A stretch of 64,000 nucleotides of DNA from Accumulibacter sp. (GCF_023806625.1 NZ_JAMTDX010000093.1:1-64000); one strand, 5' to 3'. Shown: positions 34,651-44,923, numbered from the stretch's first letter. A program made the numbers and translations. Notes: generated by a model from the sequence alone, not told the origin.

Positions 34651-36003
34651 ATGCGCATCAGTACCGCCCAGATTCACGCGTCGGCCCTGCTCGGGATGGA
34701 GCGTAACCAGAGCCAGCTGCTGCGGGTTCAGAACCAGTTGGCCAGCGGGCGCCGGCTGCTCACCCCGTCCGACGATCCGCTGGCTTCGGCCAAGGCTCTG
34801 GGCGTCAGCCAGGCGCGCGACGTGGCCGCTCAGTACGCGCGCAACCAGGGCGACGCCAGCGACCGGCTGGGGCTGGTCGACGGCCAGCTCGATGCGCTGA
34901 CCGAGCTTCTCCAGGGTGTGCGCGCACGCACGGTTCAGGCCGGGAACACGGTCCTGACGGACAGCGACCGTCAGGCGATGGCCAGCGAAGTCGAGGAGCG
35001 CTTCGCGCAGTTGCTGGGTATCGCCAACAGCCGCAGCGCCCAGGGAGACTACCTGTTCTCGGGCTACCAGGGCTCGACCGCGCCGTTCGCGTTGGCCGCT
35101 GCGACCGCAGCTGCGGGCAATCCGCCGGTTGCCTACTCCGGCGACGACGGCGAGCGGCTGCTGCAGGTCAGCGCCACGCAGCAGATGCCGGTCAGCGTCG
35201 CCGGCAGCGACCTGTTCATGAACATCCGCGAAGGAAACGGAACGTTCGTCAGCGAAGCCGGCGGGCAGCCCTCTGCGCTTCCCAACCAGGGCACGGCGGC
35301 GATCGACGCCGGATCGGTTGTCGATCGCCAGCGTTGGCAGAAAGCGCTGAACGTCGATTTCCCGTGGCAGGGGAGCGACAACCATCAGCTCGAGATCCGC
35401 TTTTCGGTCAGCAGTGGCGTCACCAGTTACCAGATCTTCGATGCGTCGACCCCGGCTCCACCGGCTGCACCGCTGAGTCCGCGGCCGGTGAGCGCAGTGC
35501 TTCCCTATGCCTCCGGTCAGGCGATTTCACTGCTCACCGTCGGCCAACCGCCAGCGGCGCCGACGAGCGTGGATTTTGGTGCACAGGTGGTGATCACCGG
35601 GTCGCCGGCGTCCGGCGACAGCTTCAAGATCCGGCCGAGTGGCCAGCGAAGCATGTTCCAGACTCTACAGGACCTGATCGGGTTGCTGCGCACGCCGCTT
35701 GCTTCAGGCAGCGACCGAAGCGCGTTTTCCTCGCGCCTGCAGGGTCTGCTTGGCGATCTGGACGCGGCGCTGAGCAACGTCAGCCAGGTCCAGTCCGCGG
35801 TCGGTGCACGACTTTCCGAACTCGACGCCCTGGCCAGCGACTCGGCCAATCTGGACGTTGCTTACCAGCAACTCCTTTCGAGCACCCAGGATCTCGACTA
35901 CGCACAGGCGATTTCGGAGTTCACCCGACAGCAGGCCGGCCTTGAAGCGGCGCAGAAGTCCTTCGTCGCGGTCAGCGGTCTGAGCCTGTTCCAGTACATC
36001 TGA
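34651..36003 (+). CDS. flgL: FlgL, hook-filament junction protein 3
   Basis: This junction protein has 450 residues. It has an N-terminal flagellin-like helical region (MRISTAQIHASALLGMERNQ, LASGRRLLTPSDDPLASAKAL), the conserved GDYLFSGYQGSTAPF and a C-terminal helical region (ANLDVAYQQLLSSTQDLDYAQAIS). ATG 34651 follows GAGGAGAG. FlgN is the expected chaperone. Confidence 0.95.
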   Translation: MRISTAQIHASALLGMERNQSQLLRVQNQLASGRRLLTPSDDPLASAKALGVSQARDVAAQYARNQGDASDRLGLVDGQLDALTELLQGVRARTVQAGNTVLTDSDRQAMASEVEERFAQLLGIANSRSAQGDYLFSGYQGSTAPFALAAATAAAGNPPVAYSGDDGERLLQVSATQQMPVSVAGSDLFMNIREGNGTFVSEAGGQPSALPNQGTAAIDAGSVVDRQRWQKALNVDFPWQGSDNHQLEIRFSVSSGVTSYQIFDASTPAPPAAPLSPRPVSAVLPYASGQAISLLTVGQPPAAPTSVDFGAQVVITGSPASGDSFKIRPSGQRSMFQTLQDLIGLLRTPLASGSDRSAFSSRLQGLLGDLDAALSNVSQVQSAVGARLSELDALASDSANLDVAYQQLLSSTQDLDYAQAISEFTRQQAGLEAAQKSFVAVSGLSLFQYI

Positions 36004-36016
36004 TCGGGTGGCGTGG

Positions 36017-36550
36017 ATGCGCGTGCCTGTGGCTTTCGGCCTGGTCCTGGCGCTCAGCGCCTGCATCGGCGTCGACTGGCGAGCTCCGTCGGGCACACCG
36101 GATAGCCCTGCGGGGTCGGTCTACACGCAGTCGCCGAATCCGACGCTCAGCCTCGATCCGCCGCGGGCGCTGGCTCTGGCCGGTGCGCTGGCCTACGGGA
36201 TCAGCCAGTACGCCGGACCGACCGCGTATCTCGGCGCGGCCGCCGCGGCCGCTGTCGCCGTCTACGTGATCCATGACCCGTTGGCGCCGAACTGGACGAT
36301 CGAGGAGAGCATCCTCGATCCGCAGACCTATCGGCTATCGATGCGCGCGAAGAGCTTTCGTACTGGAGGCGATGGGGAGTCGGGCCTGATCCTCCGCCGC
36401 CGTGCCCTCCAGTTGCAGCGCGAGCGGGGCTTCGCCGGGTACCGGATCGCCGAGTATACAGAAGGGATCGAGTCTTCGACGCCGTTCACCCATCGCTTTG
36501 CCGAGGGAATCATCCAGCTGGTCAGCGTCGAACCCGGCGGCGGGCGCTAG
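36017..36550 (+). CDS. Small conserved-type lipoprotein after flgL
   Basis: This 177-residue protein has a lipoprotein signal with lipobox LSAC at about residues 13-16. A second hydrophobic Ala-rich stretch (about 50-78; AYLGAAAAAAVAVYVIHDP) could span a membrane. The C-terminal half is mixed and ends GIIQLVSVEPGGGR. I do not recognise the family. It follows flgL by 13 bases and overlaps the end of fliR by four bases tail to tail, so a link to flagellar assembly is possible from position only. ATG 36017 is preferred over GTG 36008 because the signal peptide begins there. Confidence 0.7.
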   Translation: MRVPVAFGLVLALSACIGVDWRAPSGTPDSPAGSVYTQSPNPTLSLDPPRALALAGALAYGISQYAGPTAYLGAAAAAAVAVYVIHDPLAPNWTIEESILDPQTYRLSMRAKSFRTGGDGESGLILRRRALQLQRERGFAGYRIAEYTEGIESSTPFTHRFAEGIIQLVSVEPGGGR

Positions 36551-37332
36551 CCTCCCGGGTTGGCAAAGGGGCCGAGCATTGCCTCGAGACCCTTCTCGAA
36601 GAGCCTGTGCAGCGGCACGCCGAGATGCGCGAGGCCGAGCAGCAGGGCGGCGAAGCCGACCGCGATGGTCAGCGGAAAGCCGATGACGATCAGATTGAGT
36701 TGCGGCGCGGCGCGACTCAGGATGGCCAGTGCAAGGTTGGTGATCAGCAGCGCGACGACGATCGGCAGCGCGAGCAGCAGGCCCGATGAGAAGATGATCG
36801 CCGCGGAATCGGCTACGGCCTTCCAGGTGTCGGCGGCGAGTGCCGTGCCGCCGACAGGCAGGACCGTGAAGCTGTGCACCAGCGTCGCCAGGACCATCAG
36901 ATGGCCGTCGATGGCCAGAAAGGCGAGCAGCGCGATCAGTCCCATGAATTCCGATACGACCACCGTCTGCCCCGCACTCTGCGGGTCGTAGGTGGTGGCA
37001 AAGCCGAGGCCCATCTGCAGGCTGATCAGGTTTCCGGCCATGTCGACGGCAGTGAACACCAGCCGCATCGCCAGGCCCATCGCCAGACCGATGAGCAGTT
37101 GTTCGGCGAGAAGCAGCAGACCGGCTCCCGACCCGGGATCGACCGACGGGGTCGGCGGCAGGATTGGGGCGATTCCGAGCGTCACCGCCAGGCCGAGCGC
37201 CAGCCGCACGCGCACGCTCAGCGCCGGGTTGTTGAACGGCGGTGCCGCGGCGAGCACGCCGAGTACGCGGGTCAGCGGAAAGAAGAAGGCGGCGACCCAG
37301 GCGTTGATCTGGGTAGAGGTCAGGCTGATCAA
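36547..37332 (-). CDS. fliR: FliR, flagellar export gate protein
   Basis: FliR forms the export gate core with FliP and FliQ. The 261-residue protein has about six membrane helices and motifs such as RVRLALGLAVTLGIAPIL, VDMAGNLISLQMGLGFATTYDP and SRAAPQLNLIVIGFPLTIAVG. The family-typical N-terminus (ISLTSTQINAWVAAFFFPLTRV) begins at a TTG codon, 37330-37332, with only a weak ribosome site. No in-frame ATG fits better. It is the last gene of the leftward fliF-fliR series. Confidence 0.95.
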   Translation of the reverse strand: MISLTSTQINAWVAAFFFPLTRVLGVLAAAPPFNNPALSVRVRLALGLAVTLGIAPILPPTPSVDPGSGAGLLLLAEQLLIGLAMGLAMRLVFTAVDMAGNLISLQMGLGFATTYDPQSAGQTVVVSEFMGLIALLAFLAIDGHLMVLATLVHSFTVLPVGGTALAADTWKAVADSAAIIFSSGLLLALPIVVALLITNLALAILSRAAPQLNLIVIGFPLTIAVGFAALLLGLAHLGVPLHRLFEKGLEAMLGPFANPGG

Positions 37333-37441
37333 GGCGTGCTCAGAACTCGTGCGCGGACCGGGAACTCGGCCGGTTGGCAGTCTGAGTCATCCGGTCGCAC
37401 CGCACATCCCTGTCTGTTCGCCGCGACCTCTTGATCATCGT

Positions 37442-37711
37442 TCAGCCGATCAGCTGGGGAATGCTCTCGAACAGACGCCGGACGTAGTCGATCATCAGCT
37501 GGAGCATCCACGGTCCGGCGAGAATCAGCGTCAGGAACATCCCGACGAGCTTCGGGATGAACGACAGGGTCTGTTCGTTGATCTGGGTCGCCGCCTGGAA
37601 GATGCTCACCACCAGACCGATGACCAGCGCCGCGAGCAACAACGGTGCCGAAAGCAGGAGGGTCATCTCGACAGCCTGCCGGCCGACCTCCATCGCCGCT
37701 TCGGGGGTCAC
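37442..37711 (-). CDS. fliQ: FliQ, flagellar export gate protein
   Basis: This 89-residue protein has two membrane helices ([22 protein letters not shown] and [19 protein letters not shown]). It carries the family motif [17 protein letters not shown] between them. GTG 37711 overlaps the fliP stop by four bases. Length and order are standard. Confidence 0.96.
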   Translation of the reverse strand: MTPEAAMEVGRQAVEMTLLLSAPLLLAALVIGLVVSIFQAATQINEQTLSFIPKLVGMFLTLILAGPWMLQLMIDYVRRLFESIPQLIG

Positions 37712-38460
37712 TGCGCAAAGCTCTCGACGAGCGAGCCGACGACCAGATGCCAGCCGTCGACGAGGACGAAGAGCATCAGCTTGAACGGCAGGGCGACCAT
37801 AACCGGCGACATCATCATCATGCCCATCGACATCAGCACGCTGGCAACGACCATGTCCACGATCAGGAAGGGGATGAAGACCACGAAGCCGATCTGGAAG
37901 GCCGTCTTCAGCTCGCTGGTCACGAAGGCGGGGACGAGCAGGCGCATCGGGATGTCCTCGGTGGAGGCGAACTGCGGTGCCCGGGTCATCCGGGCGAAGA
38001 GCGCCAGATCCGCCTCGCGCGTCTGCTTGAGCATGAATTTGCGCAGGGGTACGGCGCCGCGCTCGAAAGCTTCGACGTAGCCGATCCGTTCCTCGGAGAG
38101 TGGCAGGTACGCGTCGCGGTAGATCGTGTCGAGGACCGGCGACATGACGAAGAGCGTCAGGAACAGGGCGAGGCCGATCAGCACCTGGTTGGGCGGCGAG
38201 GTTTGCGTGCCAAGGGCGTGGCGGAGCAGCGAGAGCACGATGATGATTCGCGTGAAACTGGTCATCATCAGCAGCGCTGCGGGCAGGAAGGTCAGCGCGG
38301 TCAGGGTCAGCAGCGTCTGGATCGACAGCGCGTAAGTCTGGCTCCCGCCAGCACCTGGCGTGCTGGTGACTAGCGGAAGACCTCCAGCTTGTGCCCAGGC
38401 GGCCAGTGGCCAGAACAGATCGACGACGAAGAGCAGGCCGAGGATCCTAGCCGTCTTCAT
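37708..38460 (-). CDS. fliP: FliP, flagellar export gate protein
   Basis: FliP is a core export gate subunit of 250 residues with a cleavable signal peptide (ending AAWA) and about four membrane helices. The signatures are intact: [20 protein letters not shown] in the first half and [29 protein letters not shown] in the second. The start overlaps the fliO end by 14 bases. Confidence 0.97.
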   Translation of the reverse strand: MKTARILGLLFVVDLFWPLAAWAQAGGLPLVTSTPGAGGSQTYALSIQTLLTLTALTFLPAALLMMTSFTRIIIVLSLLRHALGTQTSPPNQVLIGLALFLTLFVMSPVLDTIYRDAYLPLSEERIGYVEAFERGAVPLRKFMLKQTREADLALFARMTRAPQFASTEDIPMRLLVPAFVTSELKTAFQIGFVVFIPFLIVDMVVASVLMSMGMMMMSPVMVALPFKLMLFVLVDGWHLVVGSLVESFAQ

Positions 38461-38926
38461 TCCTGCGCTCGGTGAGCTGCTTCAGCCACTGTGCGAAGTG
38501 CTTCTCGCCATTGCCGGGGGCCTTCGTTTCGCCTTTCGGCAGCGTGTGCAGGCAGCGGATCTGGCTCGGGACGAGACCGACGACGATCCAGGTGTCGCCC
38601 ACCTCGACGAGGATGATGCGCTCGCGCGGGCCGATCATCGCGCCGCCGACGACACGCAGCGGACCGCTGCTGCCAAACCCGTGGCCGCGATTCAGCCGAC
38701 GCAGGACGTGTGCGGCCAGGAGGAGGACGCCAACCACCGCGAGCAGCGCCAGTACGGTCTGCATGATCGCCATCGCCGGGACCAGCGGTTCGGCGCTGGC
38801 CTGGGCGAGCGCGCTGGCTGGCAGAAGAGAAGCCAGCATCGTGCCGGCGTGGCCAGCGATGTGGCGAAGGATCTGTACGGGTCGGGTCACGGGTTTTGGC
38901 GAGAATCGTCGGCTGATCGCCATCAT
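38447..38926 (-). CDS. fliO: FliO, flagellar export gate assembly protein
   Basis: This is a small membrane protein of about 159 residues that helps assemble FliP. Hydrophobic segments lie near the N-terminus (about 25-40) and at about 52-70 ([21 protein letters not shown]). A cytoplasmic tail has the family pattern [29 protein letters not shown]. Two adjacent ATG codons (38926 and 38923) could each be the start. Confidence 0.9.
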   Translation of the reverse strand: MMAISRRFSPKPVTRPVQILRHIAGHAGTMLASLLPASALAQASAEPLVPAMAIMQTVLALLAVVGVLLLAAHVLRRLNRGHGFGSSGPLRVVGGAMIGPRERIILVEVGDTWIVVGLVPSQIRCLHTLPKGETKAPGNGEKHFAQWLKQLTERRNEDG

Positions 38927-39010
38927 AAAGCAAGCCGGGACAAGGTCAAACCCCGCGGGCAGTCGCGCCGGGCGCCCCGTCCCGTACGCGACGATCTCCT
39001 GACGACTCGC

Positions 39011-39448
39011 TCAGTGACCGATCTTGCGGGCTCTCTCCGAAGGCGTGACGATGTCCGTCAGGCGGATTCCGAACTTGTCATTGACCACGACGACTTCGCC
39101 CTGCGCGATCAGCGTGCCATTGACGAACACGCTCAGCGGTTCGCCGGCCAGCGCGTCGAGCTCGACGACCGAACCGTGGGCGAGCTGCAGAAGGTTCTTG
39201 ATCGTGATCCGCGTTCGCCCGAGTTCGACGCTGATCTGCACCGGGATGTCGAGGATCATGTCCAGCTCGCTGATCAGCGAGGGTCGGGTGCCTGGCTCGT
39301 CGAAACTCGGAAAGATCTCGGCCCGCCGGGCGCCGCCGGATGCGGCACTTTCGGCTATCGCCTGTTCGGTCATCGCTGCCGCCCAGTCGTCCTCGAAGCT
39401 GTTGCCGCCGCCCGGCGGAGCGGCAAAATCATCCGTCTTGTCAGTCAT
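39011..39448 (-). CDS. fliN: FliN, motor switch protein
   Basis: This is a C-ring subunit of 145 residues. An acidic, variable N-terminus (about 1-55) precedes the SpoA domain (LDIPVQISVELGRTRITIKNLLQLAHGSVVELD, LSVFVNGTLIAQGEVVVVNDKFGIRLTDIV). Its start overlaps the fliM end by eight bases. Confidence 0.96.
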   Translation of the reverse strand: MTDKTDDFAAPPGGGNSFEDDWAAAMTEQAIAESAASGGARRAEIFPSFDEPGTRPSLISELDMILDIPVQISVELGRTRITIKNLLQLAHGSVVELDALAGEPLSVFVNGTLIAQGEVVVVNDKFGIRLTDIVTPSERARKIGH

Positions 39449-40445
39449 GGGCCTCTCCCAGCGGCGATCCCGAGTCTTCGGAATGCGTGAAACGTTCGAT
39501 CTTCAGCGCGTATTGCCCGCCCTGCTGGCCGTACCGGCATTCCATCAGCGGCACGTCATCGACGTAGGCGACGATCGTTTCCGGAATGTCGAGCGGGACC
39601 ACGTCTCCGACTTTCATCGCCAGGATCTGTCGGAGGCTGACCGTCGTCGTCGCCAGCCGCGCGGTGATCTCGACTTCGGCGTTCTTGAGTTGTTTGCGCA
39701 GCGTGGCGATCCAGCGACGGTCGGTGGTCACCTGGTCGCTCTGCATCGCGCTGTACAGCAGATCGCGAATCGGCTCGATCATCGAGTAGGGGAAGCAGAT
39801 GTGCATGTCGGCGCCCGATCCACCGAACTCGATCGAGAAGGTCGTCGACACGACGATCTCGGAGGGCGTCGCGATGTTCGCGAACTGCGAATTCATTTCC
39901 GAACGGACATACTCGAAGGCGAGTTCGTAGACCGGTTTCCACGATCGCGCATACTCGGCGAAGACGACCGACAGCAGGCCCTGAATGATTCGCTGCTCGG
40001 TCGGAGTGAAGTCCCGGCCTTCGACACGGGTGTGGAAGCGCCCATCGCCGCCGAACATGTTGTCGACGACCAGGAAGACCAGGCTCGGGTCGAAGACGAA
40101 CAGCGCGGTGCCACGCAACGGCTTTGCGGTGACCAGGTTGAGGTTGGTCGGGACGACGAGGTTGCGCGTGAACTCGCTGTACTTCTGGACGAGGATCGAG
40201 CCGACCGAGATCTCGGCGCTGCGATGCATGTAATTGAACAACCCGATGCGCAGGTAGCGGGCGAAGCGCTCGTTGACCAGTTCGAGCGTCGGCATCCGTC
40301 CGCGGACGATCCGTTCCTGGGTTCCCAGGTTGTAAGCCCGTGGACCTTCTGTCGCCTCTTCGGTCGATTCGGGCTCTTCCGCTTCGCCGCTGACACCCCT
40401 GAGGAGAGCGTCGACCTCCTCCTGGGAAAGGAAATCAGCGCTCAT
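39441..40445 (-). CDS. fliM: FliM, motor switch protein
   Basis: FliM is the C-ring subunit that binds CheY-P. The 334-residue product has the N-terminal CheY-docking peptide LSQEEVDALLRGV, a middle domain with the GGxG motif (MFGGDGRF) and a C-terminal SpoA domain (VGDVVPLDIPETIVAYVDDVPL). ATG 40445 is preferred over the TTG two codons upstream. The gene lies six bases after fliL. Confidence 0.97.
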   Translation of the reverse strand: MSADFLSQEEVDALLRGVSGEAEEPESTEEATEGPRAYNLGTQERIVRGRMPTLELVNERFARYLRIGLFNYMHRSAEISVGSILVQKYSEFTRNLVVPTNLNLVTAKPLRGTALFVFDPSLVFLVVDNMFGGDGRFHTRVEGRDFTPTEQRIIQGLLSVVFAEYARSWKPVYELAFEYVRSEMNSQFANIATPSEIVVSTTFSIEFGGSGADMHICFPYSMIEPIRDLLYSAMQSDQVTTDRRWIATLRKQLKNAEVEITARLATTTVSLRQILAMKVGDVVPLDIPETIVAYVDDVPLMECRYGQQGGQYALKIERFTHSEDSGSPLGEAHD

Positions 40446-40451
40446 CGGCAA

Positions 40452-41000
40452 TCACTGGATGATGAACGAAGTGAACAGTACCTCCCGAATCGGGCCGTCG
40501 CGCTTCTTGGCCTTGCTTCCCGGGTCGAGAACACCGTTCATCTGCTCGAGGATTTCCCGTGCCAGCTGTTCCTTGCCTTCCTTGGTCACCAGTTCCGACG
40601 GCTTCTTGCTCGACAGCAGCAGCGTCAGGTCGTTGCGCAGCTTGGGCATGTACAGCTTCAGCTGATCACCGATCTGCGAGTCCTCGACCTCGACCGACAG
40701 GATCAGTTGCAGGAAACGATCGCCGCCTTCCGGCACGAGGTTGACCGTGAAGGCGTCGAGTGCGACGTAGATCGGCGGCGCCCCCTTGTCGGCTTTCTTC
40801 TTCTTAGCGGGTCTGGTCTTTTCGACGGCGACTTCGCCGTCTTCCTCGTCAGCCTCGGGTGCGTGCCTGAAGAGCAGGAAGGCGCTGAGCGCACCGAGAG
40901 CAAGAACCGCCACGACCAACGAAACGATGATCAGCTTCTTGCTGTTTCTCGCCGGTGCGGCTTCACTGCCGTTGGCTGAGGGCTTTGCATCCTTGGCCAT
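40452..41000 (-). CDS. fliL: FliL, stator-associated membrane protein
   Basis: This is a single-pass inner-membrane protein of 182 residues. It has a short cytoplasmic N-terminus, a membrane helix (about 22-43; KLIIVSLVVAVLALGALSAFLLF), an acidic and Lys-rich linker, and a periplasmic domain (YVALDAFTVNLVPEGGDRFLQL) ending VLFTSFIIQ. FliL supports stator function under load. It directly precedes fliM. Confidence 0.95.
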   Translation of the reverse strand: MAKDAKPSANGSEAAPARNSKKLIIVSLVVAVLALGALSAFLLFRHAPEADEEDGEVAVEKTRPAKKKKADKGAPPIYVALDAFTVNLVPEGGDRFLQLILSVEVEDSQIGDQLKLYMPKLRNDLTLLLSSKKPSELVTKEGKEQLAREILEQMNGVLDPGSKAKKRDGPIREVLFTSFIIQ

Positions 41001-41079
41001 TCAGTTTCGATCTCCCTGAATCTTTGGTCGGCGACGGTCGCCGCTGAACCGGTCACTCGGGCAATCTCTGCGGCTTCCG

Positions 41080-42126
41080 TCAGGCGAAAATGTCGACCAG
41101 TCCGGAGCCACTGCGCAGGTTCATCGGCCGGACTCCCGGCTCGTCGCCGGGCATGCTGCCAAGTATAGCGTTATCGGCAAATGGTCGGGGCGGCGGGTCG
41201 GCCTGCCGTCCGGATTGCGACGATTGAGAGAAAGCTTCGCTGCCAACCGCCACCTGGCCGAGGTCTATTCCCGCACTGGCGAACATTTCGCGCAGCCGTG
41301 GGACCGCGGCTTCGATGGCGCTCCTGACTTCGGGGCTCGTGGAGACAAAAGATGCGCTGGCGGTATCCTTGTCGATGTCCAGCCGGATGTCGATCCTGCC
41401 GAGTTCGGGTGGGGTCAGCGAGAGGCGGGCGAACTCCCTGTCGTTCCTGACGAACCACAACACACGGTCGGCGAATTCACCGGCCCAGGCCGGTGCGCCG
41501 ACCGCGGTGGGGATCGTCGCGCTGGTCGCGTGACCTGGTGGCGACGTCGGGGCGGCGAGCGGCAGCGCCGCCTGCAGCGGCGTGCCCGGCCTGTTGGGCG
41601 CTGCGGCCAAGTCGCCATCCCGCTCGGCGGCGGGGCCACTGGCTGCGGCGATCGTCTCGGCAACGGCAAATCTTGCCGGCCTGGCCAATGCCGGCAACTC
41701 CGCGGAGGCAGACTGCGCCGCGCCATCAGAGTCCGGGCGACGCACGAGCGCTTCGTCGTTTGCCGACCTCAGTGAAAGAGCGATCGGCTTGGTCGCTGAC
41801 TTGTCTTCAGGGGTCATCGGTACCGCATCGTCGCTGCGGGCAATGGTCGGGGCGATCGGCGGCGCGGCCAGCGGTGCGCCGAGCAGCGCCGCAAACGGGT
41901 CTCCGACTGCCCCGGGTGGGGCGTTGTCGCCGGTCTGCTCGTCGCCTTTGCCTCTCGGCGGCTCGGGCAGGGCGCAATCGGTGGCCGCCGGCACCCTGCT
42001 GAGGATCGTCGCGAAGTCCTGCCCGTCGATCGGCGACGAGGCTTCGCCTCCGCCCCTGACCGGCAGCTCTGCGGCTGGCCGCACCTGCGGGGCGCCAGGC
42101 GGGCTCGATACGACGACGATGGCCAT
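41080..42126 (-). CDS. fliK: FliK, hook-length control protein
   Basis: FliK measures the hook and triggers the FlhB switch. The 348-residue product has a long Ala/Pro-rich N-terminal ruler region (about 1-225). A C-terminal switch domain follows (about 230-320; FVRNDREFARLSLTPPELGRIDIRLD, then TSPEVRSAIEAAVPRLREMFASAGI). The N-terminal half has low sequence conservation, as is usual. ATG 42126 follows AAAGGA. FlhB in this window, its partner, carries an unusual NPGH cleavage site. Confidence 0.92.
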   Translation of the reverse strand: MAIVVVSSPPGAPQVRPAAELPVRGGGEASSPIDGQDFATILSRVPAATDCALPEPPRGKGDEQTGDNAPPGAVGDPFAALLGAPLAAPPIAPTIARSDDAVPMTPEDKSATKPIALSLRSANDEALVRRPDSDGAAQSASAELPALARPARFAVAETIAAASGPAAERDGDLAAAPNRPGTPLQAALPLAAPTSPPGHATSATIPTAVGAPAWAGEFADRVLWFVRNDREFARLSLTPPELGRIDIRLDIDKDTASASFVSTSPEVRSAIEAAVPRLREMFASAGIDLGQVAVGSEAFSQSSQSGRQADPPPRPFADNAILGSMPGDEPGVRPMNLRSGSGLVDIFA

Positions 42127-42272
42127 CAGCAGGTCCTTTTCTGAAAGGCGGTCGGCAGCTCCGGTTCGCTGCCGATCAGCTGGGGCAGGCGCGAATCCGG
42201 ATCCGGAGGCAGGCAGGCGTCTTTGGACCCGTCGGCACGTCGTTGGCAAGCAAACGGCGTGCCATGAACGAA

Positions 42273-42719
42273 TCAGGGCTCGTCCGGGCGGTCGTGATGT
42301 CGGGCGGCGAACTCGTCCTGCGTCTTCTGTTCCCTGCGCAGGTCACTTCGTGCTTCAGCCGCCTGATGGCGCTGGGCGAGCGTGGCGAAGGCCTGCAGCC
42401 TGACCCTCTGCTCCTGCCATGCTGCCTGACCCTCTGCAGTCTGGCTTTGCCTTGCGCGCAGTGCCTGCAGCTGATGGCTGACCGCTTCGTCGAGTCGGGA
42501 GAGGAAGTCCTCGTAGTTTCGCCACTCGGGCAGGCTCAGGCCGTTGCTGGCAGCCTGGCGGAAGCGCTCCGAGTATTCGTGGCGGTAGTCGTGGAGCAGT
42601 TCGAGCTGCTTCCTTGCGTCCATCTCGGCAGCGATCAGCCGGGCGAGTCGCTGTGTCGCCTCGTCGTTGCGTTGCTGCATCAGGTCGAGAACGGTTTGCA
42701 GCGAGAACGGTCGGGTCAT
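42273..42719 (-). CDS. fliJ: FliJ, export ATPase stalk protein
   Basis: This 148-residue, almost fully helical protein is rich in Gln, Arg, Glu and Ala (LDLMQQRNDEATQRLARLIAA, then LSRLDEAVSHQLQALRARQSQ). It forms the coiled coil that links the FliI ring to FlhA. ATG 42719 gives the family-like start MTRPFSLQTVLDL. It lies between fliI and fliK; the 146 bases before fliK hold no other gene. Confidence 0.88.
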   Translation of the reverse strand: MTRPFSLQTVLDLMQQRNDEATQRLARLIAAEMDARKQLELLHDYRHEYSERFRQAASNGLSLPEWRNYEDFLSRLDEAVSHQLQALRARQSQTAEGQAAWQEQRVRLQAFATLAQRHQAAEARSDLRREQKTQDEFAARHHDRPDEP

Positions 42720-42780
42720 CGCGGGTGTCCCGTCCGGAGGGCAACGCCGGCGATGGCTGTACTGGTCGGCCAGGGCTCGT

Positions 42781-44208
42781 TCACGACCGCTCAGGCGGGA
42801 TGCCGAGCGCACTGGTCAGCTGGGCGACGCTGTCTGCGAACCCGGCGCGTTGTCCGAGACCCTGCTGCAGGAAGGCCTCGAAGCGCGGATAACTGGCGAT
42901 CGCCTGGTCGAGCTGCGCGTCGGATCCTGCGACGTAGGCGCCGACGCTGATCAGGTCGCGTGAGCGCTGGTAGCGCGAGAACAGATTGCGGAAGCGCCGG
43001 ATGTGGTCGAGGTGCGCCGGGCTGACCAGATTGACCATCGCGCGCGAAATCGACTGCTCGATGTCGATCGCTGGATAGTGGCCGGCGTCGGCGAGCATTC
43101 GCGAGAGGACCACGTGGCCGTCGAGGATCGCCCTGGCCGAATCGGCGATCGGGTCCTGCTGATCGTCGCCCTCGGCGAGCACCGTGTAGAAAGCGGTGAT
43201 CGACCCACCGCCCTCGGGTCCGTTGCCGGCTCGCTCGACGAGCTGCGGCAGGCGCGCGAAGACCGAAGGCGGGTAACCCCGGGTGACCGGTGGCTCGCCG
43301 ATGGCCAGAGCGATTTCCCTCTGGGCCATCGCGTAGCGGGTCAGCGAATCCATGATCAGCAGCACCTGACGCCCCTGATCACGAAAGTACTCGGCGACGC
43401 AGGTCGCGTAGGCGGCCCCTTGCAGGCGCATCAACGGGCTCACGTCGGCCGGCGCGGCAACGACGATCGAGCGGCGAAGACCTTCCTCGCCGAGAATCTG
43501 CTCGATGAATTCCTTGACCTCGCGCCCGCGCTCGCCGATCAGGCCGACGACGATCACCTCAGCCGACGTGTAGCGGGCCATCATCCCGAGCAGGACGCTC
43601 TTGCCGACGCCTGATCCGGCGAAGAGGCCCATGCGTTGTCCACGGCCGACGCAGAGCAGGGCGTTGATCGCTCGGACCCCGACGTCGAGAACCTCGACGA
43701 TTGGTGCCCTGGACATCGGATTCACCGGCCGGCTCTGCAGCGGCCGCAGAGCGCTCGCGCGCAGCGGACCGAGCCGGTCGAGCGGCCGCCCGGCGCCGTC
43801 CAGAACTCGGCCGAGCAGAGAGTTGCCAACCGGGACGAGCTTGGCCCGGTCGATCGACCGGCGCCGTGCCGGCGGCGGCGAGCCTATCCGTGGTGGCCGG
43901 GCGGGTGTCTCGAGGGCGACGACGCGAGATCCGGGCGAGAGACCATAGACGTCCTCGGAGGGCATCAGGAAGAGCCTTTCGCCGTGGAAGCCGACGACCT
44001 CGGCTTCGATCGGTGAGCCGCCAGGGGGGATGATCCGGCACGAGCTTCCGAGGGGCAGCTTGAGTCCCGCCGCTTCCATGACCAGGCCGTTGATCCGCGT
44101 CAGATGGCCGCTGGGGAGCAGCGAGCTGACCTGGCTGCTGGCCTGCCGACAGCCGTCGAGGAAGACGCGCCAAGCGTTCAGATGGGGGTTCGGCGTCGTC
44201 TCAGCCAC
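42781..44208 (-). CDS. fliI: FliI, flagellar export ATPase
   Basis: FliI is the F1-like hexameric ATPase of the export apparatus, 475 residues. The P-loop [15 protein letters not shown] and the region [19 protein letters not shown] are intact, as is the Walker B segment [37 protein letters not shown] (positions about 43280-43380). The GTG at 44208 is chosen since it overlaps the fliH stop by eight bases and gives a family-length product; a longer frame upstream lies inside fliH. Confidence 0.96.
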   Translation of the reverse strand: MAETTPNPHLNAWRVFLDGCRQASSQVSSLLPSGHLTRINGLVMEAAGLKLPLGSSCRIIPPGGSPIEAEVVGFHGERLFLMPSEDVYGLSPGSRVVALETPARPPRIGSPPPARRRSIDRAKLVPVGNSLLGRVLDGAGRPLDRLGPLRASALRPLQSRPVNPMSRAPIVEVLDVGVRAINALLCVGRGQRMGLFAGSGVGKSVLLGMMARYTSAEVIVVGLIGERGREVKEFIEQILGEEGLRRSIVVAAPADVSPLMRLQGAAYATCVAEYFRDQGRQVLLIMDSLTRYAMAQREIALAIGEPPVTRGYPPSVFARLPQLVERAGNGPEGGGSITAFYTVLAEGDDQQDPIADSARAILDGHVVLSRMLADAGHYPAIDIEQSISRAMVNLVSPAHLDHIRRFRNLFSRYQRSRDLISVGAYVAGSDAQLDQAIASYPRFEAFLQQGLGQRAGFADSVAQLTSALGIPPERS

Positions 44209-44923
44209 TTCTCGTGGGCCTTCCCATGCGTTCGTCGAGCCACTCCTGGTTGACGCCGATGGCTTCGATGACCCGGCGCCAGCGCGTCTCGAGAGTCGCA
44301 TCGACCTCGCTGGCGCCGAGCTGCAGCCGGCATCCGCCAGCGGTCAGCGAGCGATCTTCGACGATTCGCCAGCTGCTGTGCGCGAGCTGTTCACCAAGGT
44401 GACTGCGCACCAGGGCGGCGTCGTCGGGGTTCACGAAGAGCAGCGGCTGACCGTGGTGCAGGTGGAGCGTGGTCAGCGCTTCACGGACGACCGGCAAGAG
44501 CAGTTCGGGACGAATGCGCAGGCTCTGGCGGACGACCTGACTGGCGATCTCGATGGCCAGCGTCAACAGTTGCTCGGCAACCTGCTGCTCGATTTCGGCG
44601 AGCCCGCGCGACAGACCCTCGGTCAGCGTGGCGAATCGCTCGCTGACCGCCTGCACGGCCCTGAGTCCCTCTTCGTGCCCGGCGGCGTAGCCCGAAACAT
44701 GCGCTTCCTGATAGACCCGTTCGAGCTCCTCGGCGGTGGGCATGACAACTGCCGGCTCGGCTGCCGTGCTTTCGGGCTCGGGCGCGGGCTCCCGCGGGGC
44801 CTCGGGGACCGTGCCGGCCGGGCTCTCCGCCGCAGGTGTGTCTTCCTCCCGGCGTTCGTCGAAAGCCGCGATCTCCCAGCGCTGGTACGCGGTCAGCTTC
44901 TCCTTGGGAATCCAGTTGCTCAT
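44201..44923 (-). CDS. fliH: FliH, negative regulator/stator of FliI
   Basis: FliH anchors FliI to the C ring and restrains its ATPase. The 240-residue product starts [21 protein letters not shown], a conserved opening. An acidic Pro-rich segment (about 25-65) follows, then a helix with Gly/Ala spacing ([16 protein letters not shown]) and a C-terminal domain ([30 protein letters not shown]). It lies five bases after fliG and overlaps fliI. Confidence 0.94.
   Translation of the reverse strand: MSNWIPKEKLTAYQRWEIAAFDERREEDTPAAESPAGTVPEAPREPAPEPESTAAEPAVVMPTAEELERVYQEAHVSGYAAGHEEGLRAVQAVSERFATLTEGLSRGLAEIEQQVAEQLLTLAIEIASQVVRQSLRIRPELLLPVVREALTTLHLHHGQPLLFVNPDDAALVRSHLGEQLAHSSWRIVEDRSLTAGGCRLQLGASEVDATLETRWRRVIEAIGVNQEWLDERMGRPTRSG

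Noticed and set aside
39024-40979. Rightward open frame of 651 codons
   Set aside because: It is antisense to fliN, fliM and fliL, which have unmistakable motifs.
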